Source of the DNA: Cognatundibacterium luofuense
GTDB lineage: Bacteria; Pseudomonadota; Gammaproteobacteria; Burkholderiales; Burkholderiaceae_D
Direction: 5' to 3'
Length of the DNA stretch: 64,000 bases
Assembly: GCF_018139685.1 (NCBI RefSeq)
Contig: NZ_JAGSPN010000002.1
Coordinates: forward strand, 1-64,000
Positions within the stretch are counted from its first letter, which is position 1, and each line of letters opens with the position of its first letter. The notes below the pieces were generated by a model. The model saw nothing but the letters and a program-made list of their open reading frames with translations. It did no database searches and was not told the origin of the DNA. Below are positions 8,452 to 17,653 of the stretch, in pieces. A program made the position numbers and the translations under genes.

Positions 8452-10095
8452 ATGTTTAAACGCTCTGTACATACCGCCATTCAGGCCGGTGTTATCGCGC
8501 TGATGGGGATGTCCGCATCCGCATTTGCCGCAGGTGCAGCCAAACCGGCAAACACCTGCAGCGGCACCTATCCAAGCTACTGGCAGGACATCGCACCGAA
8601 ATTCGCGGAAATGTGGAAAGGCCAGATCATTTCGAATGCGCCAACCGGTGCGTATTCCGGCCCGGTATTTAAATTATCGGATGATTATCCGCGTCAGCCA
8701 GTGGATGACAAAGCGAATCAGCCTTGGCGCTCTGCCAAATTTGATCCGCTGTTCGATCCTGCCACACCGCAGGATGTGAAAGCCAAACTGGCCAAAGAAT
8801 ATGGCTGGCTGGTGTATAACTACATTCTGGCCGGCAATATCAATCAACCCGGTCAGTCCGATTTTGATGTCTGCGAAAATCCGGTACGTCCTTGGTATCA
8901 CATTGCTTTCCAGACGTATGATCCTTTGAGCGGCCGCGAATTTATTCATGGTCTGACCCGCGAAGCACCGGTCACCTTCTCGATCAAATCCGGCACCGGC
9001 ACAGCAGCCACTACGATGTGGGCAGTTGCTGTCTACAACGCCACTGCAGCTTATACGCTGGGCACAGTCTGGCAAAAAGACGGCACAGCAAAAGTCCCGA
9101 CCTCGAATATCCGCTTTCAGGAAGGCGCTGTGATCGGCAAACCGCTGTTCAATACTGCAACGCTGGATCAGTTGCCGGTGCTGGCGAATATGCCGCGCTG
9201 GAATGCGAATATTTCTGATCCGACGTTCTGTAATGCGCCACAAGGTGCCACGATGGCAGAACAATCCGCCGCCTGTCCGCGCAATTACGCTGCATGGAAC
9301 GATGTACGCTTGCTGCAGTTTGATATTTCGATTGCGGACAGCCGCGCCAAAGGTACTGGCTGGGTGTACGGCACTTTCGTCGCCGATGGTCAGCGTAAAG
9401 CCAAAGTCAAAGATGAATGGCAGCGCGTCAGCCTGCTGGGCATGATGTGGGGCAACGACACGCCGCCACCAGGCCAGCTGGCTTACAACTATCCGCCTAA
9501 CCCGCGTAAAAACGGTTTTAAAGAAGAAGTGATTTTCTGGGATGTGGTGGACGAACTGAATTCCTACGGCGGTACTGGTATGGTGCAGCGCATGGGCCAT
9601 CTGGGTTCCAATCACCGTCTGAATGGCCCGGCAGATAATGCCAACAGTTCCTGCATGTCTTGCCACGGCACGGCGTCGGTACCGGACTCCACATTCACGA
9701 CACCACCACTGCTGGCAAAATTTGCACCAGCCAGCATGAATATGACATATCAATCGGTTGCGCCGGTGAATGGTTTGAAAGCGGTTGGTCTGGATCGCAG
9801 CGGCTCACCGGCAACCGTGAAAAACGATGTCAGCTTCAGCGAAATGGATGCTATTTATTTCGCGAATGTGATGGCGGGTACGTCATTCAACATGACCACG
9901 CCTTCAGGCAAAAATGTGATGGGAGAAGGCGTACCGAGTTATCCGAATCCTGCACAAAAACAATGGATTTCTCTGGATTATTCGCTGCAATTGTCGATGT
10001 CGCTGACCCAGTGGATGCAGTGGAAGGCTGCTGAAGCAGCGCAGACGCCACCGGAAAAACGTCAGTTCGTCAAAGCACTGCGCCGCACACAGTAA
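8452..10095 (+). CDS. Periplasmic monohaem c-type cytochrome-like protein
   Basis: A 547-residue exported protein with a clear signal peptide (FKRSVHTAIQAGVIALMGMSASAFA, cleaved about residue 26) and one haem-c attachment motif, CMSCH, at residues 401-405. The ATG at 8452 is chosen over an upstream in-frame codon because GAGGGAGA lies just ahead. Around the haem site are repeated aromatic and Asn/Pro-rich stretches (WGNDTPPPGQLAYNYPPNP). No second CxxCH is present. The overall family is not one I can name; it resembles large uncharacterised periplasmic cytochrome proteins of proteobacteria. It ends the three-gene set and is followed by a strong terminator at 10118-10147. An electron-transfer or oxidase role is inference only. 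Confidence 0.75.
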   Translation: MFKRSVHTAIQAGVIALMGMSASAFAAGAAKPANTCSGTYPSYWQDIAPKFAEMWKGQIISNAPTGAYSGPVFKLSDDYPRQPVDDKANQPWRSAKFDPLFDPATPQDVKAKLAKEYGWLVYNYILAGNINQPGQSDFDVCENPVRPWYHIAFQTYDPLSGREFIHGLTREAPVTFSIKSGTGTAATTMWAVAVYNATAAYTLGTVWQKDGTAKVPTSNIRFQEGAVIGKPLFNTATLDQLPVLANMPRWNANISDPTFCNAPQGATMAEQSAACPRNYAAWNDVRLLQFDISIADSRAKGTGWVYGTFVADGQRKAKVKDEWQRVSLLGMMWGNDTPPPGQLAYNYPPNPRKNGFKEEVIFWDVVDELNSYGGTGMVQRMGHLGSNHRLNGPADNANSSCMSCHGTASVPDSTFTTPPLLAKFAPASMNMTYQSVAPVNGLKAVGLDRSGSPATVKNDVSFSEMDAIYFANVMAGTSFNMTTPSGKNVMGEGVPSYPNPAQKQWISLDYSLQLSMSLTQWMQWKAAEAAQTPPEKRQFVKALRRTQ

Positions 10096-10117
10096 TCGCT
10101 TTCTCAGCGCTTTACTG

Positions 10118-10147
10118 AAAAAACGCCGGACTGGTTCCGGCGTTTTT
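10118..10147 (+). terminator. Intrinsic terminator after the cytochrome gene
   Basis: AAACGCCGGA and TTCCGGCGTTT pair around a short loop and are followed by a T-run. It lies 23 bases after the stop at 10095. Confidence 0.85.
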
Positions 10148-10299
10148 CTTTCTGCGCTCAGGCTTGCCGGCGCTGAAGGGAAACCGGATGCGGCAAGGCC
10201 TGTCACTGAGTTCTTATCCCGACCGGTATCGCCGTCGGATCGGATCTTATCTGATCTGCCCCGATGCCTGAAAATGCCTCCACAATGTCCCGAATCGCC

Positions 10300-10407
10300 T
10301 GAAATGCGGACTTTCGCACAGAAAAAACACCCTGTTTGCTTGTCGTCCGCGAAAACAGTGGCGCTCCGGACTGCCTGTTTTCCGGCAAATGATGATTTTT
10401 GCACAAT
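10300..10407 (+). repeat. Dispersed intergenic element, copy C
   Basis: Opens with AATGCGGACTTTCGCACAG, has CTTGTCGTCCGCGAAAACAG inside, and closes with AATGATGATTTTTGCACAA. It lies between two terminators and between convergent genes. It is the copy most similar to B (6379-6483), sharing the internal AAAACAGTGG and the flanking CTGAAA block. Confidence 0.65.
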
Positions 10408-10434
10408 CGGGCAAGCGCAAACACATGTAAAAAC

Positions 10435-10466
10435 AAAAAAGCTGCCCGGAAACCGGACAGCTTTTT
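10435..10466. terminator. Intrinsic terminator for the amidohydrolase gene
   Basis: AAAAAAGCTGCCCGG and CCGGACAGCTTTTT form a stem with one mismatch and a three-base loop. A-runs and T-runs on both sides allow use on either strand. It lies about 100 bases after the minus-strand stop at 10569. Confidence 0.8.
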
Positions 10467-10568
10467 ATCTCATCAGCGGCGACACGCAACATGGCTGCAT
10501 GCCGCGTCGCTGCGTCTGCCTTGCGATTGAAAGCGATTTACAGCACCGTTTACGGCACCTTAGCCGCA

Positions 10569-13500
10569 TCACTCATGGTTGTGATTGTGCGAATAGTCAA
10601 TCGCATCCACTGGTGCATTCGCGCCCTGCTTACCCTCAAAGAAGAATGGTTTGCGTGGTTTGGCACCTTTGCCTTGCGGATTCATGGTCGCAGTATCGTA
10701 CAGACGACCATTGATCATCACATAGCTTAAGCGATCCGACTGGCGGATATCTGCCACCGGATTACCATCCACCACCATCAGATCGGCCAGTTTGCCTGCT
10801 TCCAGCGAACCGACATCTTTATCCATTCCCAGATATTTCGCGCCGTTCAGCGTCGCGCTGCGGATGGCTTCCAATGGTGTCATACCGCCCATTACCAGTG
10901 TCCACATTTCCCAGTGCGCCGCCAGACCTTCACGCTGACCGTGTGCGCCCAGATTCACCGGCACACCGGCACGCTGCAGTTCGGTTGCGACTTTGGCGGC
11001 TTTGATCACGTTGAAATCTTCTTCCGGCGCGGTTTCGCGACGCACGCTACGCGGTTGCAGTACAGTGCGCGGCACGTATTTCGACAGAATCGGATGTTCC
11101 CAGACATTGGTGCGCGCATACCAGTAATGTTCACCATCCAGACCGCCGTAAGCCACACCCAGCGTCGGCGTGTAACCGACCGCAGTTTGCGACCACAATT
11201 GGCGTACATCATCATAAATATTCGCCACCGGCAACGCATGCTCGACACCGGTATGTCCATCAACCACCATGGTCATATTGTGCTGGAACAGCGAACCACC
11301 TTCCGGCACCACCATCATGCCGGTCTGACGCGCCGCTTCCAGAATTTGCTGGCGCTGCTCACGACGCGGCTGGTTATAGCTTTTTACCGAGATCGCACCG
11401 GCGGCTTTCATGCGTTTCAGATGCGTCAGCGCGTCATCGTAATTATTGACCACGGCGCTGAAATTACTCTTCGCACCATACAAAATCGTACCAGTCGAGA
11501 AAATACGCGGTGCCACCACCAGACCCGCTTTCTGCATTTCACTGTGGGTGAAAATCGTCCCGGTATCGTTCGATGGATCGTGAATCGTGGTCACACCAAA
11601 AGCCAGCGACGCATAATCAATCCAGCTTTGTTGCGGAATAATGCCGTCTTCACCCATGCCACCGTGCCAGTGCACATCCACGATGCCCGGCAATATGGTT
11701 TTACCGCTGACATCAATCCGCTCAGCACCAGCCGGAATCGTAACCTCTGCCGCCTTACCAATCGCTTTGATGCGGTTGTTTTCGATCACGATACGACCCT
11801 GCTCGATGACTTCATCACCGCGCATCGTCACGATACGTGCACCATCCAGTACTTTGATGCCGGTAGGTTTATCGGCCTGCATGCGCAAACCGATTTCCAG
11901 ACCACGTTCAGGATTCGGCGCTGCTTTCACATCCGTTGCCGCACCGGCCTGCCACGGGAAAGCGTCTTTCAGCTCACGGGTGAACAATTCATTCCCCAGC
12001 GCAAAATGCAGCTTGCGGCCATCGCCGGACCAGTGCAGATACTGACCGGCATTCACGTCTAATTGTTTTACCGGTAGTGCATCCATGTTTTTACCAATGG
12101 TAACTGGCTTACCGGCTTGCGGTAACGGCGTTACATAGGCATGGAAACGTTCACCGAAAGCCAGCCACTGACCATCCGGCGACAAGGAAAATTCACCGGC
12201 AAATTCACTCTTCGCGACCGGCGCTTCCTGATGCGTCTGCAAATCCAGACGCACTAAGGATGTGGTCCAGTCAACTTCGCCACTGTATTTAGTACGGCTG
12301 ACATACAGCACATCGGAGCGGTCAGTCCATTGCGGGTTATTACCGTCTTCCGTGACCAGTTTCGCTTCGCCGCTGCCATCCGCCGCTGCCACATACACAC
12401 CGGTTTCCATACCGTGCCACGGCGTTGTCAGGTAGCCGCCTTTGGATTTTACGAAGCTGACCGATTTGCCATCCGGCGAAAATGCCGGTTGCAGATATTT
12501 ACCTGACGTTTTGCTGATCACCGTTTCTTTGCCACCGGCAACATCCAGCACGCGCACGCTACCAAGTTGCTGATCATCCCAGGTCGTGAAAACCAGTTTT
12601 TTACCATCGCGCGAGAAACGCGGGAAATATTCGAAATGGTCGGACTGACGGGTCAGGCGGCGTGGCGTGCCATCCGGCAAATCACGCACATACAATTGCC
12701 CCATTGCGGAATACACCACTTTATCGCCTGCCGGTGACACGTTCACCCAGCGCAACTGGTGCACATCAAACTGATCCGGCGCGACTTCATGTGCAAAATG
12801 TAAAGCAGGACGGACTTCGCGGCTGTCTTTCACATGGAAGGCAATCTCTTTTGCACCGCCTTTGAAAGAATCGACCCGCCAGATGCGACCCTTGGCCCAG
12901 ACCACAATTTCTTTGCTGCCTGGAGCCCATGCGAATGCCGGATACACACCGTGAATTGCCCATGATTCCTGCATGTCACGCTCCAGCTCCGGCCAAGCGG
13001 CACGCTCTTCGCCAGTCTGCAAATCCTTCAGAAATAAGGTGGACTGATTGCGGATGCGGCGCACGAATGCCAGATAACGACCATCCGGCGAAGGGACAGG
13101 CCGTACCGCACCGCCCGGACCACCAGCGATGGATTTGACTTTACCGTCACGTAAATCTTTGCGGAAAATCTGATAAATCTGGTTATTCGAATCTTTGTTG
13201 TATTCAAACGCCGTGCCGCCGGTCGTATCCTGCGAGTAATACACGTAGCGGCCATCCGGTGAAAATGCCGGTTCGCCCAGATCTTTTTGCCAGTTCGGTT
13301 TTTCATTCAGTTGTATACCTGCACCGCCATTCACGTGATACATCCAGATTTCACCGGAACCCAGCGAACGGGTACCGCTGTAATGTTTACGCGCCGCAAT
13401 GTACTGACCATTCGGATGCCAGACCGGATTATTCAGTAAACGGAAATCTTCTTTGGTAATCGCACGCGCATCGCTGCCATCGGCATTCATGACCCAGATA

Positions 13501-13847
13501 TTGTCACCACCACCTGCATCCGACATAAAGGCGATTTTTTTACCGTCCGGCGAAAATTTCGGCTGCATTTCCCACACCACCGAATGTGTCAGCGCTTTCG
13601 CTTCCCCGCCCTCCGCTGGCATCAGGTAAATATCACCGAGCAGATCAAAGGTAATCCATTTGCCATCCGGACTGATATCCACGCTCATCCAGGTACCGGT
13701 ACGGGTATCGATACCAACCGATTTTGCCTCGCCGGGCGGCTGATTCACATTCCATTTTGGTTTTTCGGCAGGCTTATTGTCTGCAGCAAGCGCTGGCAAG
13801 GCAAACAAACTGGCAACGGCCAGTGATATCAGGCTGGTTTTGAACAT
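10569..13847 (-). CDS. TolB-like beta-propeller amidohydrolase, exported
   Basis: Very large (1092 residues) periplasmic hydrolase with two parts. After the signal peptide (FKTSLISLAVASLFALPALA) come repeated WD40/PD40 blades from about residue 50 to 640, each marked by SPDG(K/R)-type turns (ISPDGKWITF, FSPDGKKIAF, PSPDGRYLAF). The C-terminal half is an amidohydrolase-superfamily metal enzyme whose metal-binding HWH is at residues 726-728, followed by SFGVTTIHDPSND-type strands and a closing LEAGKLADLMVVDGNP segment. Such propeller-amidohydrolases are thought to act on peptides or cyclic amides, but the substrate is unknown. The C-terminus is His-rich (SHNHNHE). It is divergent from the TonB receptor, with about 740 bases between them. 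Confidence 0.85.
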   Translation of the reverse strand: MFKTSLISLAVASLFALPALAADNKPAEKPKWNVNQPPGEAKSVGIDTRTGTWMSVDISPDGKWITFDLLGDIYLMPAEGGEAKALTHSVVWEMQPKFSPDGKKIAFMSDAGGGDNIWVMNADGSDARAITKEDFRLLNNPVWHPNGQYIAARKHYSGTRSLGSGEIWMYHVNGGAGIQLNEKPNWQKDLGEPAFSPDGRYVYYSQDTTGGTAFEYNKDSNNQIYQIFRKDLRDGKVKSIAGGPGGAVRPVPSPDGRYLAFVRRIRNQSTLFLKDLQTGEERAAWPELERDMQESWAIHGVYPAFAWAPGSKEIVVWAKGRIWRVDSFKGGAKEIAFHVKDSREVRPALHFAHEVAPDQFDVHQLRWVNVSPAGDKVVYSAMGQLYVRDLPDGTPRRLTRQSDHFEYFPRFSRDGKKLVFTTWDDQQLGSVRVLDVAGGKETVISKTSGKYLQPAFSPDGKSVSFVKSKGGYLTTPWHGMETGVYVAAADGSGEAKLVTEDGNNPQWTDRSDVLYVSRTKYSGEVDWTTSLVRLDLQTHQEAPVAKSEFAGEFSLSPDGQWLAFGERFHAYVTPLPQAGKPVTIGKNMDALPVKQLDVNAGQYLHWSGDGRKLHFALGNELFTRELKDAFPWQAGAATDVKAAPNPERGLEIGLRMQADKPTGIKVLDGARIVTMRGDEVIEQGRIVIENNRIKAIGKAAEVTIPAGAERIDVSGKTILPGIVDVHWHGGMGEDGIIPQQSWIDYASLAFGVTTIHDPSNDTGTIFTHSEMQKAGLVVAPRIFSTGTILYGAKSNFSAVVNNYDDALTHLKRMKAAGAISVKSYNQPRREQRQQILEAARQTGMMVVPEGGSLFQHNMTMVVDGHTGVEHALPVANIYDDVRQLWSQTAVGYTPTLGVAYGGLDGEHYWYARTNVWEHPILSKYVPRTVLQPRSVRRETAPEEDFNVIKAAKVATELQRAGVPVNLGAHGQREGLAAHWEMWTLVMGGMTPLEAIRSATLNGAKYLGMDKDVGSLEAGKLADLMVVDGNPVADIRQSDRLSYVMINGRLYDTATMNPQGKGAKPRKPFFFEGKQGANAPVDAIDYSHNHNHE

Positions 13848-14173
13848 TCTGCTTTTTCTCCGTTGATTTTTTCTTTATGTCGACCGGCGGCAATGACCGG
13901 TAGTTTTACGCATTGACTGATGCGGTTTGCTGGTGCGGCAGGTGCACATGCTCAGCGCAGACGCCTGTTACCGGTAACACCCGGTTTCCGCGTTTTATTC
14001 GGATGCGGCGTTCAGACGGAAACCGGCTGGCAAAGTTCCTGAAAATTATTTTCCATATTATTGCGCTATGCACCAATTTCACTTCTGCAAATAGTTTCGC
14101 GACACAACGAGATTGCGCAATGTGCAGTTTTTCATTATTTCAAATCGTTTTTTTCACGAAGCTACCACCATCA

Positions 14174-14196
14174 AATTGCACCATTTTCGTGCAATT
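14174..14196. promoter_or_regulatory. Perfect inverted repeat, possible operator
   Basis: AATTGCAC, a seven-base spacer, then GTGCAATT: eight-base perfect arms. Dyads built on GCAC/GTGC are typical of dimeric regulators. The half-site TTGCAC also appears in the palindromes at 40982 and 42786, although the spacing differs. Confidence 0.5.
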
Positions 14197-14546
14197 CAAA
14201 AATGATGAAAATATGGTCAAAAGAGGTGCAAATATTATTTTTGTGCAGTTTTATACTTCTGAGCGACTTAATTACCAAAGCTTATATGGGTATTCGTGAA
14301 ACTTATTTTGCATGAAAACCTTTTTTCACGTTGTCGCAAAAAACGAACAAAAAAACGACAATTTTTTATCAAATATTCATCGTTTTCAATAAATTTCGTC
14401 AGTTTTTAGAAACAAAACGTTACTATTAATTTTGGGGCGGAAATTTTTTCTCAGCGAGGGGGATCTCGCGGGGGAGAAGAAGTAGCAAATCAGTTCCACC
14501 ATCGTCTGAAAAGACGAAAAAAAGATGCAGGCAAGCCCTGTTAAAT

Positions 14547-14570
14547 CCCGGCAAAACGCACGGGTTTTCT
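14547..14570 (+). promoter_or_regulatory. Possible attenuator-like hairpin in the receptor leader
   Basis: CCCG and CGGG bracket a ten-base loop and are followed by TTTTCTT, about 20 bases before the AUG of the TonB receptor. The stem is only four base pairs, so this is a weak candidate. Confidence 0.25.
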
Positions 14571-14590
14571 TATAACTGGAGAGTTAAAGA

Positions 14591-17419
14591 ATGAAATTAA
14601 CTAAAATTACTCTGGCGCTGGCAGCTATCGGTATGACTACCGTTGCTTTCGCTCAAGAGAAAACTGAGACCACGGAGAAGATTCAGAAAGTTGAAGTGAC
14701 TGGTACAAGTATTAAACGTACCAACACTGAAACAGCTTCCCCTGTTCAGGTGATCAAAGCCGAAGACATCAAACGTTCCGGCGCATCCAACATGACCGAA
14801 CTGTTGCAGACTATCCCTGCAATCACTTCCGGTGGTCAGAATGACTTCACTTCCGGTAACGGTTTTGCTGCAGGTACTGCAACTGCATCCCTGCGTGGTA
14901 TGGGTTCTGCATCGACACTGACCCTGATCAACGGCCGTCGTATGGCAGCAACTGCGACTGCAGATCCTAACTCTGGTCAGTCCACGCTGTATAACATCAA
15001 CAACATCCCGATGTCCGCGATTGAGCGTATCGAAGTTGTAAAAGACGGCGCATCCGCTGTTTACGGCTCCGACGCGATTGCCGGTGTTGTTAACATCATT
15101 CTGAAAAAAGAATACACAGGCTTTGAAGCAACTGCGACCGAAACCGGCGCAACACAAGGCGGCTTCAAAAACCACAATATCTCCCTGTTCGGTGGCTGGG
15201 GCGATGTTGAAACAAACGGTTTCAACGTGATGGTTGGTCTGGATGCGTCTAAGCGTCCTGGTACCAAGTACACAAAAACCGGTGGTCTGGACATGAATGC
15301 AGTCAATCTGGGCAGCTTCGCTGGCGGTTCCCAAACCGACCCTGATTCCGCAATCACATACACACCAAACTTCTACCCTGAATCGGCAAAAGGCAGCGGC
15401 GCGTTCCTGACAACGTCTCCTCTGACCCCGACTAAGTGCCCTGCAAACCAGATCAGCACTACATGGTTCGCAACTGGTAAGCCAACTTGCGTGATGGATC
15501 TGAGCCAGTTCGGTTACCACACAACACCATCTAAATCTGCAAACCTGTTTACACGTGTCTCGTTTAACGTTAACAAAGACATCCAAGGTTTCGTAGAAGC
15601 AAGCTACTCTCGTCTGGAAAATGATTTCCCAGGTGGTGGCGGTTTCGCAACACTGTCCAGCAGCCTGTCTACATGGTTTGACCCAGCCGGTAACCGTCGT
15701 TCGTTCCGCTTCATCATGCCAGCGAACCACCCTGACAATCCACTGTTCCAGGCGGATCCGAACAACCAGCTGCGCGTCGTTACCGGTGCACGTCTGGCTG
15801 ATATCGCTGCAGGTACATACGTTACTCAGGATACTTACCGTATCGTTGGTGGCTTGAGCGGCACACACTTTGGCTGGGACTGGCAGTCTGGTGTTCTGCT
15901 GAATCAATCCAAGCGTGATCAGCGCGAAACCGGCATGATCAATTCCGTGACTGCTCAGGCCGCGCTGGAACAATACCGTTTTGGCGGCAGCAACAGTGCT
16001 GCTCTGCTGTCACAAATCAGCCCAGAAGCACTGTCTACAGGTAAGACAAAAGTTAACTCCGTTGACTTCAAAGCTTCCCGTGAATACGGTGCATTGCCAG
16101 GTGGCGCAGTTGGTATCGCTGCTGGTGCTGAATTCCGTAAAGAATCCATCGATATGACTCCGGACGCCAACCTGGCAGCTGGTAATTTCGTTGGTCGTGG
16201 CGGTTCTTCCGCTACTGGTTCCCGTAACGTTTCCTCTCTGTTCACAGAGCTGAATCTGCCAGTATGGAAAACAATCAATATCGAAGCAGCGGTACGTTAT
16301 GACCGTTACAGCGATTACGGTTCTTCCACAACACCAAAACTGGGCTTCAAATACACACCAATTCCGGAACTGAGCATCCGTGGTACTGTTGCTGAAGGCT
16401 TCCGTGCACCAGGCCTGACACAGATTTCCAAATCTAACGTGTCCAGCTTCCAGTCCATTTCCACATGGCGCGACAACGTTCGTTGCCCAGGTGGTAAAGC
16501 GATTGCAGGCGCGACTGGCTACGAAAGTGCGAATGAGTGTAATGCCGCTTCCAGCGCTGCTACACGTACTATCGCCTCCTTCATCGTTGCGAATCCGGAT
16601 CTGAAACCAGAAACTTCCCGCAGCAAAACGCTGGGACTGGTATTTGCTCCGACAAACAGCCTGAGCGCAACACTGGATATCTATGAAATCAGCCGTAAAA
16701 ACGAAGTTGACCGTCTGAGCTCTAACGACATCCTGCGTAAGCTGTACCAAGAAGGTAATGGTTTCTACAACGACGTCGTATTCCGTAGCCCTGATCCTGC
16801 TACTCAGCTGAAAGATGCTGCTGGCAACCCAATCCCAGGCACCGGTACTATCGTCGGCGTAAAACGTAAATACCTGAATCTGGGTGAAACCATCGTTAAG
16901 GGTGTAGATCTGGACATTACCTACAAAGCCAATCTGGGCGCAATGGGTAAAGTAACGACCTCCCTGTTTGCTGGTTACAACGACAGCTACAAGTTCCAGC
17001 GTGAAGTAGGTAACCCATACGTTGACGAAGCAGGCACTGAAGTTGCACCACGCCTGAAATCCCGCGTAAACGTCAGCTGGGAAAAAGGTGATTACACTGT
17101 ATTTGGCGCGATGAACTACACCAGCGACTACAGTCTGGCAAGCTTCAACACCACAACCGGTGTTCGTACAGAGTGCCCTGCATCTGTATCCGTTGCTCCG
17201 TACACCATCACCAACCCAGCTTGCCGCGTTGCTGCAAACTACACGTTTGATATCGGCACCAGCTACAAAGGCTTCAAAAACCTGACGCTGCGCGCAACTA
17301 TCCGTAATATGTTTGATCGTGCAGCACCATACGATCCATACTACACATACTACAACACCGTTCTGGCTAACCCAAATGGTCGTATGTTCTCTGTTTCTGC
17401 AAACTACAAATTCTTCTGA
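14591..17419 (+). CDS. TonB-dependent outer-membrane receptor
   Basis: Outer-membrane beta-barrel transporter that takes up a large substrate using TonB energy. The 942 residues begin with a signal peptide (KLTKITLALAAIGMTTVAFAQ), then a plug domain (about 45-170) with VEVTGTSIKRTNTETASPVQVI, the LINGRRM element and VVKDGASAVYGSDAIAGVVNIILKK-type residues, then a barrel ending in aromatic SVSANYKFF, the expected BAM signal. GGAGAG precedes the ATG at 14591. Codon choice is strongly biased and unlike the neighbours, which suggests high expression. The class resembles receptors for peptides or carbohydrates rather than siderophores; the substrate is unknown. A DUF5916 protein follows and a hydroxyproline operon lies beyond, so a peptide substrate is possible. 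Confidence 0.9.
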   Translation: MKLTKITLALAAIGMTTVAFAQEKTETTEKIQKVEVTGTSIKRTNTETASPVQVIKAEDIKRSGASNMTELLQTIPAITSGGQNDFTSGNGFAAGTATASLRGMGSASTLTLINGRRMAATATADPNSGQSTLYNINNIPMSAIERIEVVKDGASAVYGSDAIAGVVNIILKKEYTGFEATATETGATQGGFKNHNISLFGGWGDVETNGFNVMVGLDASKRPGTKYTKTGGLDMNAVNLGSFAGGSQTDPDSAITYTPNFYPESAKGSGAFLTTSPLTPTKCPANQISTTWFATGKPTCVMDLSQFGYHTTPSKSANLFTRVSFNVNKDIQGFVEASYSRLENDFPGGGGFATLSSSLSTWFDPAGNRRSFRFIMPANHPDNPLFQADPNNQLRVVTGARLADIAAGTYVTQDTYRIVGGLSGTHFGWDWQSGVLLNQSKRDQRETGMINSVTAQAALEQYRFGGSNSAALLSQISPEALSTGKTKVNSVDFKASREYGALPGGAVGIAAGAEFRKESIDMTPDANLAAGNFVGRGGSSATGSRNVSSLFTELNLPVWKTINIEAAVRYDRYSDYGSSTTPKLGFKYTPIPELSIRGTVAEGFRAPGLTQISKSNVSSFQSISTWRDNVRCPGGKAIAGATGYESANECNAASSAATRTIASFIVANPDLKPETSRSKTLGLVFAPTNSLSATLDIYEISRKNEVDRLSSNDILRKLYQEGNGFYNDVVFRSPDPATQLKDAAGNPIPGTGTIVGVKRKYLNLGETIVKGVDLDITYKANLGAMGKVTTSLFAGYNDSYKFQREVGNPYVDEAGTEVAPRLKSRVNVSWEKGDYTVFGAMNYTSDYSLASFNTTTGVRTECPASVSVAPYTITNPACRVAANYTFDIGTSYKGFKNLTLRATIRNMFDRAAPYDPYYTYYNTVLANPNGRMFSVSANYKFF

Positions 17420-17444
17420 TTTGGCAGTTTAAAGACAGTGAGTT

Positions 17445-17475
17445 AAAAAGCCCGGTCTCTGACCGGGCTTTTTTT
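17445..17475 (+). terminator. Intrinsic terminator after the TonB receptor
   Basis: AAGCCCGGTC and GACCGGGCTT pair around a TCT loop and are followed by a long T-run, 25 bases after the stop. Confidence 0.9.
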
Positions 17476-17653
17476 ATTTTTCTCACCACATATCAGGCTT
17501 ACATTCATTAAATAAATTTTTATACCGACAAAATATCACTGAATTTTATGGAATCGGCGCATAACACCGGAACTTACATTTCCGTTTTGCGATCAGAGAA
17601 TGCAACTCAGGTACTGCTCTTGGTCTTGCAGCGCAACTTTCCTTATTTCAATA

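Larger units (their letters stand above)
10096..10568. other. Convergent intergenic region with two terminators and a dispersed element
   Basis: This 473-base gap between the cytochrome and amidohydrolase gene ends holds a terminator at 10118-10147, element copy C at 10300-10407 and a second terminator at 10435-10466. I see no gene in it. Confidence 0.7.
13848..14590. promoter_or_regulatory. Long AT-rich divergent regulatory region and TonB-receptor leader
   Basis: No gene is visible. The stretch from about 14040 to 14430 is markedly AT-rich, which contrasts with both neighbours. It contains the perfect inverted repeat at 14174-14196. The downstream part holds a purine-rich tract with two related G-rich blocks (near 14453-14480) and a possible attenuator-like hairpin at 14547-14570 just ahead of the TonB receptor start. 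This is suited to complex control of a highly expressed outer-membrane receptor. Confidence 0.6.

Noticed and set aside
11006-12062. Long open frames opposite the amidohydrolase gene
   Set aside because: They are antisense shadows of a gene with clear family motifs and have no coding features of their own.
13920-14040. GGATGCGGCGTTCAGACGG stretch as another element copy
   Set aside because: Shares only ATGCGG; surrounding sequence does not align.
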